The position numbers and the translations under genes are program-made. From the NCBI RefSeq assembly GCF_036370855.1, contig NC_088110.1:23555501-23619500 (forward strand): a stretch of 64,000 nucleotides of DNA, given 5' to 3'. Source of the stretch: Dromaius novaehollandiae. Its lineage: Eukaryota; Chordata; Aves; Casuariiformes; Dromaiidae. Within the stretch, counting starts at the first letter, position 1, and every line of letters starts with the position of its first letter. Shown one piece after another: positions 36,411 through 48,400 of this stretch. A model generated the notes under the pieces. It searched no databases and had not been told where the DNA came from. It was given only the letters and a program-made list of their open reading frames with translations.

Positions 36411-39400
36411 CTGCGGGCAGAGGCGGGGCGCCGGGCTCAGCGGGGCCGGCCGCGGGCACCCCCCGGCGCCGTGCCCCCCCGGCGCCCTCCCCGCCGGCCA
36501 CGGGCCGCGAGCGGCTCGTCCCGGCCGCCCCGGCAGCCCCTACCTCGCTGGAGTCCTCCTGCTGATTGACGACGGTCAGCGCGTCCTCCGACGCCTGGCG
36601 CTTGGCCTCGGCCAGGGCGCGCTCCATCTTGGCGCGCTCGGTGCTGATGAGCTCGTGGGCTTTGCGCTCCGCGTCCGACACGGCCTTCTGCAGCTCCGAC
36701 ATGGCCTGCCGCTTCACCTCGTTCACGGCTTCTTCTGGAAGGCAGGCAACCGCGCGTTGCGGACGCGTCCCGGCTGCCCCTCTCCGAGGGGGCCGTGCCG
36801 TCGGCTCCTGGGTGCCCTTCCGGAGCAGCCCGGCTCCCGTGGGGAGCCCACAAGCTGCCTCCACGGAGGCTCTGCGGGAGCAGAGACCCGGGCAGCTCGG
36901 TGCACCGATAAGCGCCCGCCCCGCACTCACCAGCCTTCCTCCAGATCTCCTCGGGCATGTAACCGGCGAGGGGCCGCGGGGCGAAATCCCGGTGAGCATC
37001 TGCGGAGGAGAGCGGAGATGCCGTTGGGAGGAGCCGGGACCGGGACCGGGACCGCGGCTCGGCCCCGCGGGGCTCCCTCCGTACCTAGCTGCGGCGGCTC
37101 GGAGCCGGAGGAGCTGTTGTGGGGGCGGGCGGCGGGGGGGCTGCCCTTCTTCATGTCCTCGGCATCGCTGTAGCGCCGCATCCAGTGGTTGAGCTCCTCG
37201 CGGTCGGCCTCCTGGCAACGCCGCAGCACCGTGAGGGACCGGCGCGTCTTCTCCACCATGTCCATGATGCAGTTGAGCAGCTGCGGGGTGGGAGGGCGGT
37301 GAGAGCGGGGGGGCCGGGTGCTGCCCCGGGGGTCCCGGGGGCCGGGCTGGGGCACGCGGAGGTGCAGCGCGCCCACTCCGCCGCAGGGAGCGAAGGATGC
37401 TCGGGGAAAAGCCTCGGCGCGCGGTACCCAGCGCGCGGGAACGGGCGGCAACCGCCTCTGCTCGCGTGGGGGGATGCTCCGCTCGCCCCCGTGAAGCCCC
37501 AGGCACAGCCCCCCCGGCCTGCCAGCACCCCTGGGGGGCTGCGACAGGCGCTGGCACCGCTTCCCGGCCGCAGGGGACTACGTACGTTGTTGAGGTGCTT
37601 CCACTCCTCCGCCCACTCCCGGTCGGTGAGCCGGTGATCGATCACCTCCTCCTGGCGCGCTCCGTGCACCGCTGCAAGAGAGGTGCGTGGCGGGGGTCAG
37701 TGCGGCATCCCCGGCCCCCCACCCACTCTCCCCGCCACGCACGGGGCGGGCAGCGGTGCAGCACTGCCGGCCCCCCGCTCCGCCTCGCACACCCTCCGGG
37801 GACGCTGCCAGCCAGCTGCGCTCCGGCACTGCGTTTAACCACATTGCACCGCGTTTTGCTGCGTTGCACCGTGTTGCACTGCATCGCACCGTGTTGCACC
37901 GCGTTGCACCACATTGCACTGCATTGCACCGTGTTGCCCCGTATCGCACCACTTTGCCCCACATTTCACTGTGTCGCACCACTTTGCACCACGGTTCACC
38001 GTGTTGCCCCGCGTTGCACCACGCTGCACCGCGTTGGGCTGCATTAAACCATGTTGCACCATGTTGCCCCGTATCGCACCACTTTGCGCCACGTTTCACC
38101 GCATCGCACCACTTGGCACCACGTTTCACTGTGTTGCACCGCACTGCACCACGGTTCACCATGTTGCACCGCGTTGGGCTGCATTAAACCATGTTGCACC
38201 TTGTTGCACCATGTTGCCCTGCATTGCACCGCGTCGCACCGTATCACCGCCCGCAGAGCCCGCCGGGGGCCGGCACTCACCCGCTTGCCGGTGGCGCTCG
38301 CGGAGCTCGCGGGGGTCGGCGTGGCGGTAGGCGTCGCGGTAGTGGTGCGCCAGGGCCATGTCCTCCAGGCGGTAGTGCTGGGGCGGGGGGGCGGCGGGGG
38401 GCGGCAGCCCGTTGGGCGGGTGGCTCAGCCCGTTGCTGGGGCTGTAGCGCTGCGCGGGGCTCAGGGTGCACGGCCGCTTGCTGAGGTGCTCGGGGTGCAG
38501 AGGCTCTCGGTCCAAGCCGTTCTCTTTGGTCCTGAGCGGGGCGGAGGACGGCGGTCGACACCGGGCAGCGGCGGTCCCCGAGCCCGGGGGGGGGGCATTT
38601 GGCACCCGCCGCCCCGCGCGCGGCCGCGTCGCCGGCACCCGCCTGCCCGCCCTCACCTGTCTGGCGTCCTCCTCTTGCCGCTCTCGGCGACCTCCAGGAG
38701 CAGCTCGGAGGAGTCGATGGGCGAGGAGGCGTTGGCGTCGAGCAGCAGCTGCTCGTGCTGCGCCAGGTACTGCGCCGGCGTCTGCTTGGCCAAGCGGGCG
38801 CAGTGCAGCAGCTCGCGCTGCAGCAGCGGCAGGTTGGCCTGCGAGAGAGCCAGAGTCCAGCCCGCGCCGCGCCGTGCCGCGCCGTGCGGCTCCGTGCAGC
38901 CCCAGCCACGCGGCGCCGCGGCCCCGGCGAGCGCGCGCGGCAGTTCAGCAGCAGAAACGCATTCCTGTGCCGGCGCTCCCGCTGCCAGCTCTGCTTTTCT
39001 ATTTAGGCAGCTGACCCGCAGCCAAACCCCCATCTGTCGGACGTGTTAGCGCACGAGCCGGAGATGCACGCTGCGGCGCGCCGGGCAGCCCCCCCCGTCC
39101 CGCCTGGGGGAACGGCAAAAAGCCCCCGAGCCTGGGAACCACGCGGAGCCCGGCTGCTGCGGCGACAGTGATGAGAAGCATCTGGAGCCTTAGGTGGAAA
39201 CAGCTGGGAGCGGGGTGCCCGGAAGGCCGGCGGCGCGGGCGGGGGTGCAGCGGTGGCCCCCCCGGCGCGGGAATGCCGCGCGCTCGCCCGGGCGGCAGCG
39301 GGGCCGGGTTTGCACGCTGGAGTCCACGGCTGGGCACGGCAAGATGGGAGATGCCGCGGTGGGATGGGATGGGGGGGACAGGTTTTGTTACCCCTCCGCT

Positions 39401-42400
39401 AAGGAAGGGCAGGCGACGCCGGGCCTGGACACGTGCTGCCGGCGCGGGCGCTGCCAGGAGCACGAGCGCTCGGCGCATCCCTACGGGTGACGGTGCAGAG
39501 TCAGCGCGAAAATAGAGGGAAAATAAAAAAGGGGCTTTTTAACGACTCGCAAATGGTTCCCAGATGGGCCTAGCCCCCGGCTTTATTGCAAGCGGCTCCA
39601 CCGGCGCCGCGGCCTCATGCGACTGGACATGTGCGGGTGGGCGGGCGCCGCGCACGCTGGGGGACGGGGACGGGACCCACCTTGAGGAAGGGGATGACGA
39701 AGGGCCGCAGCGGGAAGTTGGTGGCCTCCTGCAGCTTGGCGTGAAACTCCTCGATGGTGAGCGTGGAGTTCTGCGAGGGGAGCCCGGGCTCAGTGCTAGC
39801 GTCCTGCACCCCCTGTGCCCCCCGTGCCCCCCCTTTGCGCTCATCCGCCACGCCAAAGGGCACGTGTGCATGGCAGGGATCCCCAGCCCGGTGCAGCCCT
39901 CGGTGCCGAGACCTTCCTCATCTAGCAACAAACACCCCAAGCCCCCAGCTGTGCCCGCGGGGGGGAACCCCTTTCTGCAACACTTTGCACAAAATGCAAC
40001 GCTGCATTGGAAATGCAGGAAACCCCCCGGGGCTTTGCAGCGGTGCCAGTGCAGGGACCCACTGGTGGCATCTGCTCCATCCGCCTCCCACCCGGGCGCT
40101 GAGCAGAGCCTGGGGGCTGCCGAAAACCAGCGCCAGAGCGGGGGCCGGCTCAGCACCGGCAGGACCCTCTCCCAGGTCCAGCCCCCCAGGCGGGAGCGGG
40201 GCTTCCCGGGCCGGCGGCGGCGGGGGGGACGTACCACGAGCCCCAGCACCAGCGTGCGCACCCGCTCCCCGATCTCGGGCGAGATGTCGTTGCCGAACTG
40301 CTGCAGCGTGGTGAGGAAGCGCTTGAGCTTGCTGAGCTGGCGGGCGCCGCAGGCCGGCGGCAGCTGGTGGTTGGAGAGGGAGGCGCTGGAGGAGGTGGCC
40401 GGCCCGTTGCTGAAGCCGTTGGGGGTGGACGGAGCCCCATTGATGGCCGTCGGCGAGTGGCTGCTGCCGTTCATCACTGCGGGGAGAGACGGCGGGAGCG
40501 CTCGGAGCGGGCACGGCGCGGCAGAGCATCCCAGCCGGCGTCCCCAAGAGCGGCTGCGGGGAGCCCCGTGCCGTCCCCGTGGAGACATGACCCAACGCGG
40601 TGAGGGGCCGAGCCCTCCTTGGTGGAGGGGCTCCATCCTGCACCCGGGGAGCTGCTCAGCACCCCCGGGGCTGCGCTGCGAGCCCCCCTCCACGGCACCC
40701 AGCCCGTGTTGCAGCAACGCGGTGCAGCCGGCCCCGGTGCCCGACCGGGCAGGACGGGAGCCCCCCTGTGCCGGGGAACCGGAGGGGACGGGGACGTGCC
40801 GGCCCACTGCCGCTGCGGCACCGCTTGCTGCACCCGCGGGAACGGCGCCCGCAGCGGGGCACGCTGCACCTGCGGGACCCCGGTGCAAAGGCGCCCGCTC
40901 CGCGCCGCCCCGCACGCCCGCTCCGGCGATGCACAGTGCTCGCGGGGGGCCCGGCGCGGCCCCCGGCCCGTCCGGCACGGCACTAACCTTGCGCGGTGCC
41001 GCGCCGCCCGCGCGCCGCCGGCCCTGCCTGCCTTTGCCGGCTCCTGGGGCTCCCGCTCGCGCTCTGCCCGGGCAGTATCAGCCGCCCGCTAAAGAGGTGC
41101 CAAAAATAACCCCGTGGCCACAACTGCTTTTATTCCCGCGACAGGTGCGTTACTAAGTTAGACCGCGCACATGTCCCCCGGCCGGGCCGGGGCCGGGGCT
41201 CGCGTCCCGCGACCTGCCGAGCGGCGTGCCGGGAGCGAGCGTGGCTCCCCGGCGCTGCCTGCGCCTCGGGTCTCTCATGAGAGCGTGTGCTGCATTTTAC
41301 TTACAAAGACAGACCATCGACCATTTCAAGCAACCATGAAAACGGCCGCGAGGCAGAAACGTCGGCGGTCCGGCGTCTCGATCTGCAAGCAAAATAAAAC
41401 ACGCTGCGATGAGAGAGCAGAGCGGGCAGTGCTGCGCGGCGCCGGGCACACGGCTGGGATGCACCCCACCGCCGCAGCCGCGCGGGGCTCGGCGGGGCCC
41501 CGGCGGTCCCTGCTCGCCGGCTCGAGCCCGGGCGCTCCACGAATATCGCCCCGGGCCGAGAGCAACCGAAGCAGCGTCTCGCTCTGCCCAGCGCCCGGCC
41601 TGGAGCCACATCTGCTGCCCGGCTTGGATTAAAAGGCAAAACCCATCAGATCGCAGACGAGCACAATCCGATTTCTAATTAGAGAACATCTGGCTCGGTG
41701 GCGGCAGTGGGGCGAAGTGGCCGGCCGGCCTCGCCGGAGGGGCGCAGCCGAGGGCTGCCGCTTTGGCTGGCCTTACGGAGCCAGATTTTCCCCCGCCGGG
41801 GTTTATAAGCGAGAAGCAGCTATGCCTGGTGACGAGCAAAACCCCTGCGCACGTGCGGAGCCGCAGCTTCCCGGGGTGTGAGCGGCTGCGGCGCACGGGA
41901 ACCAGCCCCGTGCAGCACCTGGCCGCGGGAGCGGGATCCTGCCTGCCCGCACCATCCTCACCCTCGCCCGGCCGCAGGGTGCAACAGTGGCACCGTCCAA
42001 CTCCTAGCGCATGCAACGAGCCGCGGCCGCGCACCGAGGGCCTCTCCAAAAACGGGGCCCGCCGACCCGATGGCGCTGGTGGGCTTGCTGCACCATGAGG
42101 GTGGCTGGGGACTGGGACCTCGGGTCCCCGCCGAGTGCTCCTGCCAGCCCTGCACCGCAGCACGGCGGCCGGTGCAGAGCCGGGAGGGCCCTGCCACCAC
42201 ACCATCACCATGGACCAGCAGGCAGATGCCCCCGTGCCGGGGACCCTGACGGGGCCAGCTCCGACCCGATGGGCGTTTCCAGCCCCCCGCCGCAGGTGCC
42301 AGCTGGCCCTGCGGAGCCGCGCGCTGCTCCGTGCCTCAGTTTCCCCATTGCACGGCAGCAGAGCAGGACAGCGTCCACCCCCGGGGTGCTGCAACGCTCG

Positions 42401-45400
42401 CTCTGCCCAGCCCGGCGCTCGCGGCACGTGGTGCAAAGCCCTTCTCCAGCGCGAGGGCAGCGAACGCTGCCCCGCGGCGCGGCCAGCACCTCGCGGGGCT
42501 CCGGGGACGCAGCGGGTCCCCGGGGCAGTTGGGCGGCCGCCCTGTCCGGCGCCCCGTCCCCGTCCCCATCCCGCCGGCTCCCCGGTACTCACTGGTGCTC
42601 GGCGTGAAGGAGGGGTGGCGCGTGGCACCCTGCGTGACGGCCGGCGGCGGTGGCATGCTGGGCGGCGTCGACCTGGCCTGCGTCTTCACGTCGGCCGGGG
42701 AGTCCGGCATGGTGGCGGCCCGCGTCTCCGCGTTATCTGCGGGGAGAAGGCACGGGAGGTGAGCGGCGCCCGCCCGCCGCGCCGCCTGCAACGGGCCGTG
42801 CCTGCCGCGCCACCCCGAATCGGGCAGAGGGGAGCCGCGGGGAGCTGCGGGCACTTCTCGAGCTGGGAGCCCGCGTGCCCCTGGGCGAGGCTCTGGGCAG
42901 GACAGGAGCGACCCTTGTCCCAGGCAGAGCTCGGGGCCAGCAGAGACGGTGCTCAACCTCCTGCACCAACGCGCAATGGTGGAGACGGTGCCCGGCCACC
43001 CAGGCACGTGCACCGGGGGAAGGTGCCCAGCCTCCCACATGGGTACATGGTGGTGGAGACGGTGCTCGACCTCCTGTGCCATTGCACGATGGTGGAGATG
43101 GTGCCCGGCCACCTATGCACGTGCACCGGGGGAAGGTGCCCAACCTCCTGCACAGATGCACGACGGTGGAGATGGCACCCGGCCGCCCGTGCATGTGACA
43201 GCAGACGGTGCCCAGCCTCCCACACGGGTGCAAAACGGTGGAGACGGTGCCCACCCCCCGTGCAGACGCGCGCTGGTGCCCTGCTTGCAGAGGGCTGTCT
43301 TGGCTGCGGCGCTGCTCCCAAGCCGCGCTCCCAGAGCCTCTGCCTTGCGCGGACAGCGCTGGCCTGTCCTGCCCCGGGGACGTGGCACTGCGCGCCCAGA
43401 CCATGCTATCTGACCCCGTGCGTCCGCCCGCAGCCCCGGGACCCCATGGCCTTGTCATCCTCCGCACCAGGCAGCGTGCAACGCGGGGCTACTGGAACTG
43501 CCTCTTGCTCCCGAAAGCGCCAGGGCTGCCCGGGGCACGGCAAAGCCCCTGGCGCCCGCCCGAGCGATCCCCGCGGGAGCCCCCGGCCAGCTGGCCACGA
43601 ACCGGGGCCGCCGGCACCGCGCCAGCCCCGCCGGCAAGCGGGACCAGGGCCACCGAGCTGCCGCGGAGCCGCGCCGTGACGGGTGGCCGCAAGTGCGGGG
43701 GCAGCTGTGGCGGTCCGTCAGCGCCCGCCGGCCCCAGCCCGCCGCCCCGGCCGAGCCAAAGAAGGAAGCGGCCAGAGCTGCCCCGCCGCCCGGCATCCCC
43801 GGCTGGGGTCCCTGCTGAGCCCGGGCCCCCTCCCCGCCGGGTGCCGTTGATGAACACTAATCTAATATGCACGCTTAATCCACGGCAACTGCTGCGAGAT
43901 TAATTGAACCCGGCGAGAGCAAAGCGCCCGGGCTAAATAAAACCGGCGTCCTAGCCGGGGTGAGATGCTATCAGGCTTCGCGCTGCAGCCAGAGCTGCAT
44001 CAGAGAAGCGGGAGCGTGGCTGGCTCCAAGCTGGGCTCGGCACCACCGCGGCATCGCCCGCCGTGGCACCTCGCCGGCATCCCGGTGCTCGCTGCAGGAA
44101 TGCCGCGAAAGGGCAATCCACCCCGCGCGCTGCCCGATGAGCTTCGCCGGTGCCGCAGAGCCAGGATGGGACGGATGCAGGGTCTGGGGAGTGGACGGCG
44201 CCCGATCCTGCCGCGACGGGGCCGTGCCGTCCCGCTCCTGGCAGCCTTGCGCAGGACCCACGGTCCTGCAGCATGCGCCCGGCTCCGACGCTCGGGGCGC
44301 AGCAGGAGCATCCCCCACTGCCCGCACCAGGTACCAGCCACCCGGTGTCTCTCGCAATCCTGCAAATGCCTGGGCTTGCAACTGGGCCATTTTCCAGCTT
44401 TCCTTTCTCCGTTCCCTTCTCCCACTCCATCCACAGGAAAACCCCAAAAAATAAACACCACCCATCCCCGTAAAACAACGTTTTGCTTTCAGGGTCTACC
44501 AAAATAAACAGGACATGTAGAAACACCTATTTTTCATTCTACTTTTTATGGAACTGCCTCTCTCTGGGAAAGGCCTTCCCTGGGGACAGGACAGGGGAAG
44601 GCTTGCTGGAAGACGATGGCCCAGGTGTGCCGGAGAGGCCAGAGGTGCCCAGACGTTGCGCCCTGGGACGCAGCATCCCCCGTCTCCCAAGCCGGCTGGA
44701 CCACGCTGCCCACGGACATGTCACCCCAGCCGCAGCATTCCCTGCGTCCCATCGCAGCTGGACCACGTCACCCTCGGGACATCACCCCTGGTCACAGCAT
44801 CCCCTGCATCCCATCGCAGCTGGACCACGTCACCCTCGGGACATCACCCCTGGTCACAGCATCCCCTGTCTCCTGTCCCAGCTGGATCACGTCACTCCCA
44901 GGACATCGTGCCCTGGCCACAGCATCCTGTCTCCCATCCGGGCTGGACCAGCACCCCCATGGTGCTCCCGGCCGGGGGCTGCTGCCAGCACTTGTGCACC
45001 CTGCCAGCACGGGGAGCAGCCCCGGCCCTGCAGCACCGGGGAGCCGAGAGGCCCGAATGCCCCCAGCCTGGTCCCAGGGCACCTTCACGGAGCAGCCCCG
45101 GTGCCTTCCCTGGGCTGGCAGCAAAGACCAGCTTCTACACCCGGCTCTGGGCGAGGACTGCGGGCCCGGCTCGGCGCTGCCCGGGGAGGTGGCGAGGGCT
45201 GGGGAGCGCCGTGCCGAGCTGCGCGGGGACGAGACGCCGCGCCGGAGCTGATGGGTTTCGCAGCAGCCTCGGGATAACTTTACAGCGCTTCCCTCCCACC
45301 TCGAGAAGTCACAGCCTCCCTCCTCGTGGCAACGGGGCTGCAGAATCGATCAGGGAACCGGCCGCAGCCGAGCGCCCTGCTGCCGCCCGCGAGCCGGCCC

Positions 45401-48400
45401 CCCGGCCAGCGGCCCCCAGGGCTTATCCGGCGTCGGAGCTGTCTCCTCGCCGGCTCCCGGCCCTGTTTGCCCGCACCGTCCCCAGGCTACCGAAGGTGAG
45501 GTGCTGGCGGCATCAGGAGCCCGCTCTGCTCCTGGCCAGCTCCGCGGTTCACTGCCATCGTGGCCGACGCACCTCGATCTCATTGGGGATCAGGGATGCA
45601 GCTCTCGGCCCCGGAGCAGCGGACACCTCCGCCTGCGTGTTACAAGGAGACGGAGCGTCCCACTATGGGGATGGGGATGACGCTGGGCAAGGCACAGCCA
45701 AAACCCAGCCACTGACGGCAAAGCAGCCAGCAGTGGCCCCGTCCTGGCCCTGCTCCGCCAAGGCATCCCAGCACCAACCCCGGGCATCCTTCGCGCGTGC
45801 AAACACCTCCCGGGGCAGGGAGCTGCAGGGCTGGTCCAGGAGAAGGCGGCACCGGCCAGGGGCAGGATACGGCACCGGCAGCCCACCGCGGCACCGCCGC
45901 TCGGCACCGCCACTCGTCCCTCCCGGGCAGGCAAGGCAACACGTTCTCCCCCATCCGCACCGTCCCCGTCCCCCTTCCTTCCCCGCAGGCCCAACTCCGC
46001 ACACGCGCCCGCACCGCCGCGCAGGGGGAAAACACGGATACGCTCCTCCTGGCACCGGCACGGCTTTTCCACAGCTTCACATCGAGAGGAAAGTTTCCAC
46101 GAAGCTGAACAAACACCAGGGGAAACTGGGTTTGGGTGTGTTTTTGCTTTTTTTTCTTTTTTCTTTTTTCTTTTTTTTAAGTAATAAATTTTCCCCGATG
46201 CATTTATAATCCAAACACTGCAGCACGGGAACAAGAAACGGCCCCCACACCTGAAGGATTTCTCAGCATCAAGGCAGAGAAACGCCCAAAGCAAAACGGC
46301 ACGGGGCTCCAGCCGCATCCGAGGCCAGCCGCCAGCGAGGTACCAGTACTCACTGCCCTGGAAATCCGGCCTTAGTCCTTCGGCCTCGCGAAGCCGCTGG
46401 TATCGCATCCGCAGGGCTTTAGGGCGCCCGCCGGTGCCCCTGCTCCACGCGGGATGCCCACGGGACGCCCTCCCGGCAGCGCGGCGCCCGGCGGCGCAGC
46501 CCGCTCCCGCCTCCCTCCCGGCAGCGCTCGCCAATGTGGCAATAATTCCCTGACATGACTCAAACTCCGCTGGAATTTTTTTTTTTTCCCTCCTCTTTGG
46601 GTAATTTGTCCCAGCCGCTCGGGGCTGTGTCTGTTTTCCTACATCTGGTTTCCATTAGGCCTGTGCAGCCCAGATGAATAAGTAATAATATAAAAATAAA
46701 AGGATTAGTATTTTCTCTTTCGCTGGTCGGAGCAGACCCTCCCCCGCCTGCTTCCCGGTGGGAATCGGATGCCGAATCCCGCACACCCCCGCGTGACCCG
46801 GAGCCCTCCATTGGTCACACCGGCGCGTTTAACCCTCGGCACCCTGGCCGGGCCGTGGCGAGGGGTGACCCCGGCCGGGCGCCCAGCCGGGTTCGTGCTT
46901 TGCCCCTCCGCCGGGGCTGGCACCCCCCAGACCACTGCCCTGTGCCTGCCCTTGGCTCTTCCATGGGAAAAGCTGTGGGAGAGCCCCAAGGGGGTCCCGC
47001 GAGCCCGCTGCCCTCCCTCCCACTGCAGATGGGTCGCGGGTGTCCGCCCAGCTGCGTGCACCCCGGTGTGCAGCCCCAGATGCCGGCGGGCAGCAACGCA
47101 TGGCACCATGCAGCCACGCATGCTAGTACGCAGCCCCGGATGCCACTAGGCAGCAATGCATGGCACCATGCAGCTGTGCATGCAGGCATGCAGCTCTGGA
47201 TGCCAGCGGGCAGCGATGCATGGCACCATGCAGCTGTGCATGCAGATGTGCATGCAGATGCGCAGCCCTGGACACCACTGCACAGCTGCACGCGCTGGTG
47301 TGCAGCACTAGACGCTGGCAGGGCGCAATGCACGCCATCACACAGCCGTGCACGCCAACGTGCAGCCCCGGATGCCCGCAGGCCGCAGCGCATGCCACCA
47401 CGCAGCCACGCATGCCACCACGCAGCCACGCATGCCGCCGTGCCTGCCACGGCGCAGCCACGTGCACCGGCAGCCCAGCCCCCAGCCCCCCCAGCCCGAG
47501 GGCACTGCCAGCCAGCACAGCCCAGCGCAGCGCCCGCCTTTTCCCACGGCCCCGGCTGGCCCGTCCCGCTGCCGCAGGCTCTGCCCCAGCCCGCAGGTAC
47601 GAGCCCCCCGCACGCAGGGCCCCTGCCCTCCGCACCCTCTGCGGCCGGGGGGGACAGGCTGGCGCCGCGGGACGAGCCCGGCGACCGCCGCGAGCCTCCC
47701 CTCCCGGGCCGGGCAGGGCTGGCGGAGCGAGGAAGGGGTTAAGAGGGAATTAAAAGAACAGCATCTTTCATGCTCTCCAAATGGCCACAAATGAAATCCA
47801 GATGCTGGAGGCGACGTCTCCCCAAGCCAGGCTGCCTCCGACACAAAGGCGAGCATTCCTGCCGCTCAGCTGCCGCGGCCACGGGGGCCAAGAACAACTC
47901 CCCGATAAGATCGCGAGGGACGGAGCCGCTCCATCTGGACGGCGTTAGGGCAGCGCTCAGCACCGGCGGCCCGCGAGAGGGGCCGGGGAGCCCGAGTGCC
48001 CGGCGCCCGCGTCGCTTCGCCCCGGCCCCCGCAGCAGGCTCGCGGGAGCGGGCAGCGGTCGTGCACGGAGCAAGCGCGCCGTCGGGCGAGCGCGAGCCCC
48101 GGCAGGCCCCGGGGAGGGCCGGTTCCCGTGGCACGGGGCCCCGAGCAGACGGCACTGGCGTCGTTTTCTCCTCCGTGACGGCTCCTCTGGAGCAGCACGT
48201 TTGGGGGAGCGCGGCGGAGGCGGGGGGGGATGCAAGCCCCGGCGCTAGTCAGCACAAATGAAGCCTTTTAAAAGGAAATCAGATTAATTAAACCCTGGCA
48301 CAAGATATAAATGAAACCCGGCTTTTGCTGGCTCCAGACCCTGAGCGGCGCTCAGAGGCACTCTGCGAACAGGGAGCCCTTCGCCGCAGACAGCAGATGC

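Noticed and set aside
39539-41156. Open frames of 479 and 530 codons
   Set aside because: The minus frame merely runs through CBFA2T3 exon 3 and introns; the plus frame is antisense GC-rich sequence.
36096-42736. Calling the MYND gene RUNX1T1 or CBFA2T2
   Set aside because: Family is clear, but linker and tail sequences and the neighbours fit CBFA2T3 best.
44483-46534. Open frames of 264, 314 and 553 codons in CBFA2T3 intron 1
   Set aside because: Low-complexity GC-driven frames crossing the 62-bp repeat; no recognisable domain. Only the short segment before the donor at 46354 is kept as a candidate.
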